Assembly: GCF_022968135.1 (NCBI RefSeq)
Contig: NZ_JALJRA010000004.1
Coordinates: 199,538 to 263,537 of the forward strand
Direction: 5' to 3'
From: Pseudorhizobium tarimense
GTDB lineage: Bacteria; Pseudomonadota; Alphaproteobacteria; Rhizobiales; Rhizobiaceae
Length of the DNA: 64,000 nucleotides
The translations under genes were made by a program, and so were the position numbers. Positions 23,181-32,739 of this stretch are shown one piece after another. Under the pieces are notes generated by a model, which was not told the DNA's origin, made no database searches, and worked only from the letters and a program-made list of their open reading frames with translations. Positions within the stretch are counted from its first letter, which is position 1. The number at the start of each line of letters is the position of its first letter.

Positions 23181-23262
23181 GAATTTCTCCTCCTGTAACG
23201 CGGGTTGTTTCTCGCCCGCTGGGAAAGTTGGCCACCGGCCCCCTGCCGATGGCCTCTGCAAC

Positions 23263-25107
23263 TCAGTGGTTGTCGCGTGGGATACCTTCCGTCTGCGCAA
23301 TCCGCTGGTATTTCACGGCCGGCTCTAGAACGGCGCCAGACTCCATCTGCCCCACGATGCCGCGCTGTATTTCCTGCCACGGCGTCTGGTGCTTGGGATA
23401 ATGATAGCCGCCTTGCGCATCCAGGTCGCGTCGGCGCGCCGCCAGCTCTTCGTCAGAGATCAGGATATCGGCCTTGCCGCGGCCGACATCGATCCGGACA
23501 CGGTCGCCGGTCTTGAGCACCGCCAGACCGCCGCCGGCGGCAGCTTCAGGCGAAGCGTTGAGGATCGAGGGGCTGCCGGACGTGCCGGACTGGCGACCGT
23601 CGCCGATGCAAGGCAGCGAGGTGATGCCCTTCTTCAGGAGATAGTCGGGTGCGCGCATGTTGACGACTTCGGCAGCACCCGGATAACCGATCGGGCCGGC
23701 GCCGCGCATGAAGAGCACGGTGTTGGCATCGATCTCGAGCGACGGGTCGTCGATCCGCTTGTGGTAGTCTTCCGGTCCGTCAAACACCACTGCACGACCT
23801 TCGAAGGCATCAGGATCGTTCGGGTTGGAAAGGTAACGGTCGCGGAATTCTGAAGAGATCACGCTCGTCTTCATGATGGCCGATGAGAACAGATTGCCGC
23901 GCAGGACGCGGAAGCCCGCACGTTCCTTGAGCGGCTGCTCGTAGGGACGGATGACCTTCTCGTCCTCGATGATGGCGCCACGGCAGTTGTCGCCGATGGT
24001 CTTGCCGTTGACGGTCATGGCGTCTTCGTTGATCAGGCCCTGCTTCATCAGCTGGTTGACCACCGCCGGAACGCCGCCTGCGTGGTAGTAGTCCTCGCCG
24101 AGATATTCGCCGGCCGGCTGCAGGTTGACGAGCAGCGGCACGTCCTCCCCGTAGGTCTGCCAGTCGTCGACCGAGAGCTCCACACCCATGTGGCGTGCAA
24201 GACCGTTCAGGTGGATCGGCGCGTTCGTCGAGCCGCCGATTGCCGAGTTGACGCGGATGGCATTGATGAACGCTTCGCGCGTCATGATGTCGGAAGGCTT
24301 CAGGTCTTCCTTGACCATTTCGACGACACGCAGGCCCGTGAGGTAGGCGACCTCTTGGCGGTCACGATAAGGTGCCGGAATGGCGGCGGAACCGGGCAGC
24401 TGCATGCCAAGTGCTTCGGCAAGCGAGTTCATCGTCGTAGCAGTGCCCATCGTGTTGCAATAGCCGGTCGAAGGCGCGGAGGAGGCAACCAGCTTGACGA
24501 AGCCGGCATAGTCGATCTCGCCCTTCGCGAGCAGTTCGCGCGCCTTCCAGACGATGGTGCCGGAACCGGTGCGCTCGCCGCGGAACCAGCCGTTCAGCAT
24601 CGGGCCGACCGACAGTGCGATCGACGGGATGTTGACGGTGGCGGCGGCCATGAGACAGGCCGGCGTGGTCTTGTCGCAGCCGATCGTCAGCACGACGCCG
24701 TCGAGGGGATAGCCATAGAGAACCTCGACGAGACCGAGATAAGCAAGGTTTCGGTCGAGGCCAGCCGTCGGACGCTTGCCCGTTTCCTGAATCGGATGAA
24801 CCGGGAACTCGATGGCGATGCCGCCCGCTTCGCGGATGCCTTCGCGCAGGCGTTTCGCCAATTCCAGGTGATGCCGGTTGCACGGCGACAGGTCGGAGCC
24901 CGTCTGTGCAATGCCGATGATCGGTCGATCCGACTGCAGTTCAGCCTGGCTCAGTCCGAAGTTCATGTAGCGCTCCAGATAGAGCGCGGTCATGTCGGCA
25001 TTGGCCGGATTGTCGAACCAGGCGCGCGAGCGCAGCTTGCGCACTTCGCCCCGGCTGTGATCGGTTTCGGCGATCTCGGTGGAGGGCATGTTCTCAGAGT
25101 TTGTCAT
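23263..25107 (-). CDS. IlvD/Edd-family sugar-acid dehydratase (L-arabinonate/D-galactonate type)
   Basis: About 614 residues. Iron-sulfur dehydratase converting an aldonate to its 2-keto-3-deoxy acid. Cluster and magnesium residues appear in [24 protein letters not shown] and [16 protein letters not shown]-terminal family motifs are AIMKTSVIS and [19 protein letters not shown]. Length and context (sugar importer, Gfo/Idh dehydrogenase, GguC-like protein) fit a non-phosphorylative arabinose or galactose route rather than valine synthesis. A second ATG at 25089 is an alternative start. Exact substrate is uncertain; L-arabinonate, D-galactonate, D-fuconate and D-xylonate enzymes are all close relatives. 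Confidence 0.82.
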   Translation of the reverse strand: MTNSENMPSTEIAETDHSRGEVRKLRSRAWFDNPANADMTALYLERYMNFGLSQAELQSDRPIIGIAQTGSDLSPCNRHHLELAKRLREGIREAGGIAIEFPVHPIQETGKRPTAGLDRNLAYLGLVEVLYGYPLDGVVLTIGCDKTTPACLMAAATVNIPSIALSVGPMLNGWFRGERTGSGTIVWKARELLAKGEIDYAGFVKLVASSAPSTGYCNTMGTATTMNSLAEALGMQLPGSAAIPAPYRDRQEVAYLTGLRVVEMVKEDLKPSDIMTREAFINAIRVNSAIGGSTNAPIHLNGLARHMGVELSVDDWQTYGEDVPLLVNLQPAGEYLGEDYYHAGGVPAVVNQLMKQGLINEDAMTVNGKTIGDNCRGAIIEDEKVIRPYEQPLKERAGFRVLRGNLFSSAIMKTSVISSEFRDRYLSNPNDPDAFEGRAVVFDGPEDYHKRIDDPSLEIDANTVLFMRGAGPIGYPGAAEVVNMRAPDYLLKKGITSLPCIGDGRQSGTSGSPSILNASPEAAAGGGLAVLKTGDRVRIDVGRGKADILISDEELAARRRDLDAQGGYHYPKHQTPWQEIQRGIVGQMESGAVLEPAVKYQRIAQTEGIPRDNH

Positions 25108-25147
25108 GTTAGTTCTCACGCGTAAGGAGGGACCCAAGGCCTGAGCC

Positions 25148-26071
25148 TCAGTCCTCGAAAGATTCCACAGCATGGCGGCGCCCCAGCATGAAGGCATCCG
25201 CGACATGCACCAGCGGAGAGAAGTCGGCGTCGCTGCGCCCCTCCCCGACCAGCCGGACGAATTTCTTGTAAAGGTTGCGGTACTCCCGGTCCTCTTCCAC
25301 CACCCGCTGTTCGCCATCGACGGACAGACGGCTGCCGCCATGGCTGACGACGACCGGCCCCTCTTCGGTGTCGATGCGGATGTCCCAGGTCTGCGGCCCG
25401 GTCTGGCGCCAATCGAACTCTGCCGCGACCGGAACGCCGCTGGACGTTTTGAAGGACAGGTTCGCAGCGATCGGAGCAGCGCGATTCTCCGGAAAGAACA
25501 GGTCGGATTGCACCAGGTGGAACGGCTCCGGCATGATCCGGGTCACGATCGACAGCGCATTGATGCCCGGATCGAAAACGCCCAACCCGCCCGGCTCCCA
25601 GATCCAAGCCTGGCCCGGATGCCAATGGCGGACATCTTCCTTCCACTCCACCGACACGCTGCGGATCTTGCGATCTGCGAGAAGCGCGCGCGTAGGCTCT
25701 ACGGCCGCCGCTTCACGCGAATGCCAGGTGGAGAAAACGGTTAGGCCCTTTTTTTTCGCCAGGGCCTCCAGGGCATGCACTTCCGAAATACTCGCGCCCG
25801 GCGGCTTTTCCAGCATCACATGCTTGCCGGCATCGAGCGCAGCCTTTGCCTGTGTGAAGCGTCCCTGCGGCGGCGTGCAGAGCGAAACCGCATCCACCGG
25901 CACATCGGAGGACAAGAGCTCCTCGATGTCGTTGAACGACGCAACACCATCGAGCGCGGCATTGCGGCTCGCGACGGCAACGAACTCGACGCCGTCCGTT
26001 GCCTGGATCGCGCCGAGATGCTGATCCCTTGCAATCTTGCCCAGTCCAACGATGCCAAGACGGATGGTCAT
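25148..26071 (-). CDS. Gfo/Idh/MocA-family sugar 1-dehydrogenase (galactose/arabinose type)
   Basis: 307 residues. Rossmann start [19 protein letters not shown] binds NAD(P), and [14 protein letters not shown] carries the catalytic-region lysine. The second half is the family's alpha/beta substrate domain (GIWEPGG-like [16 protein letters not shown]). Length and these motifs match D-galactose/L-arabinose 1-dehydrogenases of Pseudomonas and Azospirillum (about 305-310 residues), which give the lactone feeding the dehydratase next door. It lies seven bases after the GguC-like gene and 40 before the dehydratase. No lactonase gene is present nearby. Confidence 0.8.
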   Translation of the reverse strand: MTIRLGIVGLGKIARDQHLGAIQATDGVEFVAVASRNAALDGVASFNDIEELLSSDVPVDAVSLCTPPQGRFTQAKAALDAGKHVMLEKPPGASISEVHALEALAKKKGLTVFSTWHSREAAAVEPTRALLADRKIRSVSVEWKEDVRHWHPGQAWIWEPGGLGVFDPGINALSIVTRIMPEPFHLVQSDLFFPENRAAPIAANLSFKTSSGVPVAAEFDWRQTGPQTWDIRIDTEEGPVVVSHGGSRLSVDGEQRVVEEDREYRNLYKKFVRLVGEGRSDADFSPLVHVADAFMLGRRHAVESFED

Positions 26072-26078
26072 GAGCGCC

Positions 26079-27068
26079 TCAGAGCTTGCGAACGAAAACT
26101 GAAGTCGCAGCCGCCACCGTCAGCTTGTTGACGAGCGGCAGCTTGAAGGGCTCTGCCGAGATCTCGAACGTATCGCCCGGCTCTGTCTTAACGCCATCTG
26201 AGAAGGAAAGCGTCGCGGTGCCGAAGAAGTGGACATGCAAGTCACCGGGCCGACGGAAGATTTCGTACTTGAAATTGTGGTGCTCGAGATTGGCGATCGA
26301 GTGCGACATGTTCCCTTCGCCGGAGAGGAATGGCTTCTCAAAAATAACCTCGTCGCCGCGGCGCACGCGTGACGCGCCCTCCACATGCGCCGGCAGATCA
26401 CCGACGATGAGCTCGGCGCCGAGGGCCGCCTGACGAAGCTTGGAATGGGCAAGCCACAGATAGTTACCCTTCTCCGTCACATGGTCGGAGAATTCGTTGG
26501 CAAGACAGAAGCCGACGCGATACGGCACACCATTCTCACCGATGAGATAGATACCGGCAAGTTCCGGCTCTTCGCCGCCATCAAGCGCGAAGGCCGGCGA
26601 TACGAGATCTTCGCCCGTCGCGCGCAGCTGCGACCCGTCGCCCTTGTAGAACCACTCCGGCTGCACGCCTTCCTGCCCCGCGGCCGGCTTGCCGCCCTCG
26701 ACGCCCATCTGGAACATCCGCATGGAATCAGTTGGCTTGTCCGTCGACTGCGCGGCCTTGTGCATCTTGTCGCGACCGTCGGCGGAACCGAGATGCGTCA
26801 GGCCGGTCCCAGCAACGAAGAAATGCGCCGGATCCGGATGGGAGATCGGAAGCGCCAGACGGCCCTCCTTTTGTGCGCGATGAAGATCGACCTCTTCTGC
26901 GTATCCAAGCGATTTGATCCGCTCTTCGAGCGACTGCCCGGCCGCGATGGCATCCGCGGCAAGTTGATATGTGGAGCTTGCGCCGGAAACCACACGCGCA
27001 GCACCGACACCGTCCCAGGCGACAACCTTCAGGCTGTCGCCGTCACGCACTTGAAGAACTCGCAGCAT
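26079..27068 (-). CDS. gguC: GguC/AraD1-family protein, fumarylacetoacetate-hydrolase fold
   Basis: 329 residues. The C-terminal two thirds shows an FAH-type metal site: acidic ligands in ALDGGEEPELAGIYLI and ANEFSDHV, and lysine in WLAHSKLRQAALGAEL. GguC-type proteins accompany the chvE-gguAB locus in Agrobacterium, and relatives act on 2-keto-3-deoxy sugar acids; the precise reaction is not settled. In this order it would act after the IlvD/Edd dehydratase. The start has GAGGATCA just before ATG. It is the first gene of the minus-strand group and divergent from ytfQ. Confidence 0.75.
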   Translation of the reverse strand: MLRVLQVRDGDSLKVVAWDGVGAARVVSGASSTYQLAADAIAAGQSLEERIKSLGYAEEVDLHRAQKEGRLALPISHPDPAHFFVAGTGLTHLGSADGRDKMHKAAQSTDKPTDSMRMFQMGVEGGKPAAGQEGVQPEWFYKGDGSQLRATGEDLVSPAFALDGGEEPELAGIYLIGENGVPYRVGFCLANEFSDHVTEKGNYLWLAHSKLRQAALGAELIVGDLPAHVEGASRVRRGDEVIFEKPFLSGEGNMSHSIANLEHHNFKYEIFRRPGDLHVHFFGTATLSFSDGVKTEPGDTFEISAEPFKLPLVNKLTVAAATSVFVRKL

Positions 27069-27382
27069 TGATCCTCTACCTATGCACTCTCGGCGGCAAC
27101 AACGGGTTGGCGCCCTCCTCCCAGCACGGCTTGATCCGCGCGGAATATAATACGACTATTCAAGCAAGCCTCCTCTTGTCAAGCGAGCACCCACCTCATC
27201 AACGGCACCCACGTCTGGACAAGACAGTTATAAAGTACCTTGCAATTCAATCGGTTAGAGGGAGACGCCTCTTCACTGAAGACCATTTCTCTCAGTAGCC
27301 AAGCTAAAAAGCGCTTGCAAAAGTATGACAATATGCAAAACCTTGGATGTCCATTCGCCATCATCTTCTGGGAGGATTTAAG
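27069..27382. promoter_or_regulatory. Divergent promoter region gguC / ytfQ
   Basis: 314 bases, distinctly AT-richer than the surroundings and without a credible gene. It contains a perfect 8-bp palindrome AAGCGCTT with CG centre at 27309-27316, as in LacI-family operators, 67 bases before the ytfQ start. A TTGACA read on the minus strand near 27175-27180 and an AT-rich block at 27143-27160 may belong to the gguC promoter, but their spacing is not canonical. Site assignments are tentative. Confidence 0.4.
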
Positions 27383-28342
27383 ATGAATAAGGCACTCGCG
27401 GCGCTCACCGTCGCATTTTCCGCATGTCTGGCTTCAGGCGTTTCCGCACAGTCCCTGACCGTGGGCTTCTCGCAGATCGGCTCGGAGTCGGGCTGGCGTG
27501 CAGCCGAAACCACGGTGACAAAGCAGGAAGCCGAAAAGCGCGGCATTGACCTCAAGTTCGCCGATGCACAGCAGAAGCAGGAAAACCAGATCAAGGCGAT
27601 CCGCGGCTTCATCGCACAGGGCGTCGACGCGATCCTCGTTGCTCCCGTCGTCGCAACCGGCTGGGAAGCCGTGCTTAAGGAAGCCAAGGAAGAAGAAATC
27701 CCGGTCATTCTGCTCGACCGCCAGATCGAAGCGCCCGAAGATCTCTATCTCACCGCCGTCACCTCCGATCAGGTGCATGAAGGCAAGGTTGCCGGCGAGT
27801 GGCTGGTCAAGGACGTCGGCGACAAGGAGTGCAACGTCGTCGAGCTGCAGGGTACCACCGGCTCCTCGCCAGCCATCAACCGCAAGAAGGGCTTCGAGGA
27901 AGCCATCGCCGGACACGACAACATAAAGATCACCCGCTCGCAGACCGGTGACTTCACCCGCACCAAGGGCAAAGAAGTCATGGAGAGCTTCATCAAGGCC
28001 GAAGGCGGTGAGCAAGACATCTGCGCCGTTTACGCTCACAACGACGACATGGCCGTCGGCGCCATCCAGGCCATCAAGGAAGCCGGCCTGAAGCCTGGCT
28101 CCGAGATCAAGATCGTGTCGATCGACGCCGTTCCGGACATCTTCAAGGCTATGGCAGACGGTGAAGCCAATGCCACGGTCGAGCTGACGCCGAACATGGC
28201 GGGCCCTGCCTTTGATGCGCTTGAAGCCTATCTGAACGACAAGAAGGAGCCGCCGAAGTGGATCCAGACAGAATCCAAGCTCTACACGGCGGCTGACGAC
28301 CCGATGAAGGTCTACGAGTCCAAAAAGGACCTCGGCTACTAA
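27383..28342 (+). CDS. ytfQ: Galactofuranose-type ABC transporter substrate-binding protein
   Basis: 319 residues. Signal peptide of about 22 residues ending SGVSAQ. The mature start SLTVGFSQIGSESGWRAAET, then FADAQQKQENQIKAIRGFIAQG, VILLDRQIEAPEDLYLT, and DICAVYAHNDDMAVGA, match the YtfQ group of periplasmic binding proteins. It supplies hexofuranoses to YtfR/YtfT/YjfF downstream. ATG 27383 follows GGGAGGATTTAAG and begins the signal peptide; twelve upstream codons are open but implausible. A stem-loop lies between it and ytfR. Confidence 0.9.
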   Translation: MNKALAALTVAFSACLASGVSAQSLTVGFSQIGSESGWRAAETTVTKQEAEKRGIDLKFADAQQKQENQIKAIRGFIAQGVDAILVAPVVATGWEAVLKEAKEEEIPVILLDRQIEAPEDLYLTAVTSDQVHEGKVAGEWLVKDVGDKECNVVELQGTTGSSPAINRKKGFEEAIAGHDNIKITRSQTGDFTRTKGKEVMESFIKAEGGEQDICAVYAHNDDMAVGAIQAIKEAGLKPGSEIKIVSIDAVPDIFKAMADGEANATVELTPNMAGPAFDALEAYLNDKKEPPKWIQTESKLYTAADDPMKVYESKKDLGY

Positions 28343-28353
28343 GCCCTGCTCTC

Positions 28354-28380
28354 GGAGGTGGCGGTTTTGGCTCCACCTCT
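28354..28380 (+). other. Stem-loop between ytfQ and ytfR
   Basis: GAGGTGG (28355-28361) pairs with CCACCTC (28373-28379) around an 11-base loop, with no following T-run. Such hairpins after a binding-protein gene often protect the upstream mRNA from decay and lower downstream expression. That role is inferred. Confidence 0.5.
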
Positions 28381-28442
28381 CATCCTGAAGCATCGACCGG
28401 AGCCGTAACCGCGGCTTCGGTCTTCGGTCGCAGGACGTCCCA

Positions 28443-29966
28443 ATGAACGATATCCATCCTTTCCTGGAAGCCCGCGGCATCGGCAAGAGCTTCCTGGGCA
28501 TTACCGCGCTCGACAATGTCGACTTCACCCTGCGCAGCGGCGAGATCCATGCGCTACTTGGCGAAAACGGTGCGGGCAAATCCACCCTGATCAAGATACT
28601 GACCGGCGTCTACACACGCGACACCGGAACGATGAAGCTCGATGGCCGCGACGTTGCGCCCGGCAATGTCGGCGAAGCGCAGGAACTCGGCATCGGCACG
28701 GTCTATCAGGAGGTAAACCTTCTTGAGAACCTGACGGTCGCCGAGAACCTCTTTCTTGGCCGACAGCCGCGCCGCTTTGGCCTCGTCGATCGAGGGGAGA
28801 TGCGTCGGCGCGCGGAGGCCCTGCTGCGCAATTACGGCCTCACCATCGATGTCGATTCGCTCCTCTCCTCCTATTCCATCGCGATCCGACAGATCATCGC
28901 GATTGCACGGGCCGTCGATCTTTCGGGCAGGGTTCTGGTTCTTGATGAACCGACCGCCAGTCTCGACAGCCACGAGGTGGAGATGGTGTTCGCTGTCCTG
29001 CGGAAATTGCGGGACAGAGGCCTCGGCATCATCATCATCACCCACTTCCTCAATCAGGTCTACGACGTCGCCGACAGGGTGACGGTGTTGCGGAACGGCG
29101 CAATGGTCGGGACGCGCGAGCTTGCCTCGCTGCCGCGCATGGAGCTCATTTCGATGATGCTCGGACGCGAACTGCAGCATGTGACACGTGATCACGATGC
29201 GCTCGACGAAACGGTCGAGAACGGCACGGCGCCGATCCGCTTCAACGATTACGGCAAGCGCGGCAGCGTCGCCCCCTTCGATCTGGAAATCCGCCCCGGA
29301 GAGGTCGTTGGCGTTGCAGGACTGCTGGGTTCCGGTCGTACGGAAACCGCCTTCCTTCTTTTCGGCATCGACCGCGCCGACCACGGCACCGCCAGCATCG
29401 ATGGCAAGGAGGTGCGCATCTCTTCGCCGGAGACGGCCATTGACCACGGCTTCGGCTTCTGCCCCGAGGAACGCAAGACGGATGGGATCATCGGCGACTT
29501 CTCCGTCAGCGAAAACATTGCGCTTGCCCTTCAGGCACGCCAAGGCTGGGCAAAGCCACTCTCGACGCGCCAGAAGGCGGAGCTTGCCGACCGCTTCATC
29601 CGCTCGCTCGACATCCGCCCGCCGGATCCGGACAGGCCGATCAAGTTCCTGTCCGGGGGCAACCAGCAGAAGGCGATTCTCGCCCGCTGGCTGGCAACGG
29701 AGCCGCGCCTTCTGATCCTGGATGAACCCACCCGCGGAATCGACATCGGCGCCCATACGGAAATCCTGCGCATGATCGAACAACTCTGCGCCGACGGCAT
29801 GTCGCTGATCGTCATCTCGTCGGAACTGGAAGAACTCACGGCCGTGGCGCATCGCGTTATCGTTCTCGCGGACCGGCGTCACGTGGCCGAACTGAAAGGC
29901 TCGCAGATCACCGCAGACAACATCATGGCAGCGATCGCTGATCCAGGCCGCACGGAGGCAGCATGA
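28443..29966 (+). CDS. ytfR: Galactofuranose-type ABC transporter ATPase
   Basis: 507 residues with two ABC domains: Walker [10 protein letters not shown] near residue 40, [12 protein letters not shown] in the first domain; [24 protein letters not shown] and [12 protein letters not shown] in the second. The same architecture as GguA, but clearly a separate system. Its stop overlaps the ytfT start (ATGA), so the genes are coupled. Confidence 0.9.
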   Translation: MNDIHPFLEARGIGKSFLGITALDNVDFTLRSGEIHALLGENGAGKSTLIKILTGVYTRDTGTMKLDGRDVAPGNVGEAQELGIGTVYQEVNLLENLTVAENLFLGRQPRRFGLVDRGEMRRRAEALLRNYGLTIDVDSLLSSYSIAIRQIIAIARAVDLSGRVLVLDEPTASLDSHEVEMVFAVLRKLRDRGLGIIIITHFLNQVYDVADRVTVLRNGAMVGTRELASLPRMELISMMLGRELQHVTRDHDALDETVENGTAPIRFNDYGKRGSVAPFDLEIRPGEVVGVAGLLGSGRTETAFLLFGIDRADHGTASIDGKEVRISSPETAIDHGFGFCPEERKTDGIIGDFSVSENIALALQARQGWAKPLSTRQKAELADRFIRSLDIRPPDPDRPIKFLSGGNQQKAILARWLATEPRLLILDEPTRGIDIGAHTEILRMIEQLCADGMSLIVISSELEELTAVAHRVIVLADRRHVAELKGSQITADNIMAAIADPGRTEAA

Positions 29967-30997
29967 CCAGTTCCCTCGCCCGCCGTCTTCGCCGGATTGC
30001 ACCTCAGGTGGCAGCCCTTGCCATCATCATCGCCCTAGTCAGCCTCATCTCGCCGGGCTTTCTCAACATCACCTATCAAAACGGCCGCCTGTACGGCAGC
30101 CTGATCGACGTGCTCGTCCGAGGCGCGCCTGTCGCGCTGCTTGCAATCGGCATGACACTTGTGATCGCCACACGCGGCATCGACCTTTCGATAGGCGCCG
30201 TGATTGCCATCTGCGGTGCGGTTGCGGCCAGCTTGATCACCAGCGGCTATCCTCTGCCGGTGGTCATCATCGCCTCGCTGGCGATCGGCCTCCTCTGCGG
30301 GCTATGGAACGGTCTGCTCGTCGCCGTTCTCGACATCCAGCCGATCATTGCGACGCTGATCCTCATGGTTGCCGGCCGCGGCATTGCGCAGCTGATCACC
30401 GAGGGCGTGATCCTGACCTTCAACAACGAGAGCTTCGCAGCGTTAGGGTCCGGTTCACTCGTCGGAGTGCCGATCCCCATCCTGCTCTGGATCGCTGCCG
30501 CCCTGGCGGTCGGACTACTCGTGCGCCGCACCGCCCTCGGCTTCCTCATCGAGGCGACCGGCATCAACCGGCGTGCCGCGATGCTGGCCGGCATCCGTGC
30601 CCGCTTCCTGCTGTTCTTCGTCTATGCCGTTTCCGGACTGATGGCTGCAATCGCGGGTCTGATCGTCACCGCCGATATCCGCGGGGCAGACGCCAACAAT
30701 GCCGGGCTATGGCTGGAGCTCGACGCGATCCTCGCCGTCGTCATCGGCGGCACTTCGCTGAATGGCGGGCGGTTCTCGATTCTTGCCTCGCTGCTCGGCG
30801 CCATGATCATCCAGACGATCAACACGGGCATCCTCGTGTCCGGCTTTCCGCCGGAGTTCAATCTGGTGATCAAGGCAGGCATCATCATTCTGGTGCTGAC
30901 GCTGCAGTCTCCTGCGGTCGCCAGCGCCTTTGCTTTGCTCAAGCCGGGCCGTAACAGCCCCGCACAGCCTGTGAAGACAGAAAGGACGGCACAGTGA
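29963..30997 (+). CDS. ytfT: Galactofuranose-type ABC transporter permease YtfT
   Basis: 344 residues, RbsC-type permease with eight to ten hydrophobic segments. GMTLVIATRGIDLSIGAVIAI lies near residue 65 and GGTSLNGGRFSILASLLGAMI near 255. Together with YjfF it forms the heterodimeric membrane channel. The start overlaps the ytfR stop as ATGA, and its own stop overlaps the GTG start of yjfF. Confidence 0.9.
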   Translation: MTSSLARRLRRIAPQVAALAIIIALVSLISPGFLNITYQNGRLYGSLIDVLVRGAPVALLAIGMTLVIATRGIDLSIGAVIAICGAVAASLITSGYPLPVVIIASLAIGLLCGLWNGLLVAVLDIQPIIATLILMVAGRGIAQLITEGVILTFNNESFAALGSGSLVGVPIPILLWIAAALAVGLLVRRTALGFLIEATGINRRAAMLAGIRARFLLFFVYAVSGLMAAIAGLIVTADIRGADANNAGLWLELDAILAVVIGGTSLNGGRFSILASLLGAMIIQTINTGILVSGFPPEFNLVIKAGIIILVLTLQSPAVASAFALLKPGRNSPAQPVKTERTAQ

Positions 30998-31980
30998 TCA
31001 GCACACGCAACCTTCCTTACCTGGCGGCTCTGGCGATCTTCCTGCTCGCCTATGCCGCCTGCGTTCTGCAGTTCCCTAACATGCTCTCGACCCGCGTGCT
31101 CGGCAATCTCCTGACCGACAACGCCTTCCTTGGTATCGCAGCCGTCGGCATGACCTTCGTCATCCTGTCGGGTGGCATCGACCTCTCCATCGGCTCGGTA
31201 ATCGCCTTTACCAGCGTCTTCGTGGCGGTGATGGTCGGTTCTGCGGGCGTCAACCCGCTGATTGCCTTCGCCGCGGTTCTGGCAATTTCGACGTCCTTCG
31301 GCGCTGTCATGGGCCTGATGATCCGCTTCCTCGGCATCCCGCCCTTCGTCGTGACGCTCGCCGGCATGTTCCTCGCCCGAGGCGCCGCCTATCTGATCTC
31401 GACCCAGTCCGTGCCGATCTCCCACCCGGTGATTGACGCGATACAGGGCTTCTACTTCCGCTTTCCGGGCGGCGGCAGACTTACCGCAATGGCCATGCTG
31501 ATGCTGCTCGTGTTCGTCGTTGGCGCATCCGTTGCCGGCCGTACCCGCTTCGGCGCCAATGTCTATGCGGTGGGTGGCAATCCGCAGTCGGCGGAACTGA
31601 TGGGCGTCCCCGTTGGTCGCACGACTGTCGGAATCTATGCCCTTTCCGGGTTCCTGTCCGGGCTGTCGGGCATCGCCTATACCCTCTACACCTCCTCCGG
31701 CTACTCGCTGGCAACGGTCGGTGTCGAGCTGGACGCCATTGCTGCCGTGGTGATCGGGGGGACGTTGCTAACCGGCGGGGCAGGCCTCGTCGCAGGAACT
31801 TTCGTCGGCGTTCTGATACAGGGCCTGATCCAGACCTATATCGTCTTCGACGGCACGCTGTCCTCCTGGTGGACGAAGATCGTGATCGGCCTCCTGCTGT
31901 TCACCTTCATAGTTCTGCAGCGGGGCATCGTATGGTATTCGGACCGCAGACTGGCCGAGGGACGGCTGAAGGAGGCATGA
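30994..31980 (+). CDS. yjfF: Galactofuranose-type ABC transporter permease YjfF
   Basis: 328 residues, second RbsC-type permease: GMTFVILSGGIDLSIGSVIAF near residue 55, NVYAVGGNPQSAELMGV and GGTLLTGGAGLVAGTFVGV further on. It starts with GTG at 30994, overlapping the ytfT stop as GTGA. The stop at 31978-31980 directly abuts the next gene's TTG start, so the regulator is part of the same transcript. Confidence 0.9.
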   Translation: MISTRNLPYLAALAIFLLAYAACVLQFPNMLSTRVLGNLLTDNAFLGIAAVGMTFVILSGGIDLSIGSVIAFTSVFVAVMVGSAGVNPLIAFAAVLAISTSFGAVMGLMIRFLGIPPFVVTLAGMFLARGAAYLISTQSVPISHPVIDAIQGFYFRFPGGGRLTAMAMLMLLVFVVGASVAGRTRFGANVYAVGGNPQSAELMGVPVGRTTVGIYALSGFLSGLSGIAYTLYTSSGYSLATVGVELDAIAAVVIGGTLLTGGAGLVAGTFVGVLIQGLIQTYIVFDGTLSSWWTKIVIGLLLFTFIVLQRGIVWYSDRRLAEGRLKEA

Positions 31981-32739
31981 TTGGGACTGCTTGAATCGGC
32001 GATCACCGGACGCAAGGGCCGAAACAGCCATGCGCATGTGGTCGCGGAGCTTGGCAGTGCAATCGTCGCCGGCCGCATTCCGGAAGGATCGCTGCTGCCC
32101 GGCGATACCGATCTTTCTGCGCGGTTTGGTGTGTCGCGCACCGTCTTGCGCGAGGCAATGAAGACGCTTGCCGCCAAGCGGCTCGTCGAGCCCAAGGCAA
32201 AGGTCGGCACCCGTGTGGTCGACCGCTCCAAGTGGAATTTCTTCGATGCCGACGTGCTCGGCTGGCGCTGCGAATCCGGGCTCGACTTCGAGTTCATCGA
32301 GCACCTAGCGGAAATGCGCATGGCGCTGGAGCCTGCTGCCGCGGCGGCAGCAGCGCGGCGTGCGACCAATGACGACATCGTACAGCTCTACGCAGTCGCC
32401 GCCCGTTTCGACGACCTGGACCATACGCCCGAAACTATTGCCAAGGTGGACCTTGAATTCCATCTTGCGATCGCCCGCATGTCGGGCAACCCGTTCATGC
32501 GCTCCGCGTCCGCCATCGTAGAGGCGGCGCTTGCAATTTCCTTCCAGCTCTCCTCTCCGGCCGCCTCACCCGAAAAGATCGACGAGGTGGCGACCAATCA
32601 CCTGCGGATCGCCCATGCCATCGCCTCGCGCAATCCCGAGAAGGCAATCCAGGCGATGCGGCACGTGATCGAGGTCGGCAAGACACGCATCCGCGCCTCG
32701 ATTGCCGCCACACCTGCGGCATCCAGCGAGACTGGCTAA
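31981..32739 (+). CDS. GntR-family (FCD/FadR-type) transcriptional regulator
   Basis: 252 residues. Winged-helix DNA-binding domain in the first 80 residues (IVAGRIPEGSLLPGDTDLSARF, VSRTVLREAMKTLAAKRLVE), then an all-helical FCD effector domain with candidate metal ligands in MRMALEPAA, DLEFHLAIARMSGNP and NHLRIAHAI. It likely senses a sugar or sugar acid and controls the ytf operon it ends. The only usable start is TTG at 31981, five bases after GGAGG at 31971-31975; the ATG at 31977 reads into a stop after five codons. Its stop overlaps that of the convergent phosphoesterase gene. Confidence 0.87.
   Translation: MGLLESAITGRKGRNSHAHVVAELGSAIVAGRIPEGSLLPGDTDLSARFGVSRTVLREAMKTLAAKRLVEPKAKVGTRVVDRSKWNFFDADVLGWRCESGLDFEFIEHLAEMRMALEPAAAAAAARRATNDDIVQLYAVAARFDDLDHTPETIAKVDLEFHLAIARMSGNPFMRSASAIVEAALAISFQLSSPAASPEKIDEVATNHLRIAHAIASRNPEKAIQAMRHVIEVGKTRIRASIAATPAASSETG

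Noticed and set aside
27171..27200. TTGACA on the minus strand as a -35 element for gguC
   Set aside because: The only TATAAT-like sequence is 24 bases away, too far for a sigma-70 promoter.
27434..28594. 386-codon minus-strand frame opposite ytfQ
   Set aside because: Antisense shadow of the binding-protein gene and the ytfQ-ytfR gap; no recognisable domain.
28554..30002. 482-codon minus-strand frame opposite ytfR
   Set aside because: Exactly antisense to an ABC ATPase with all motifs; composition is a mirror of that gene.
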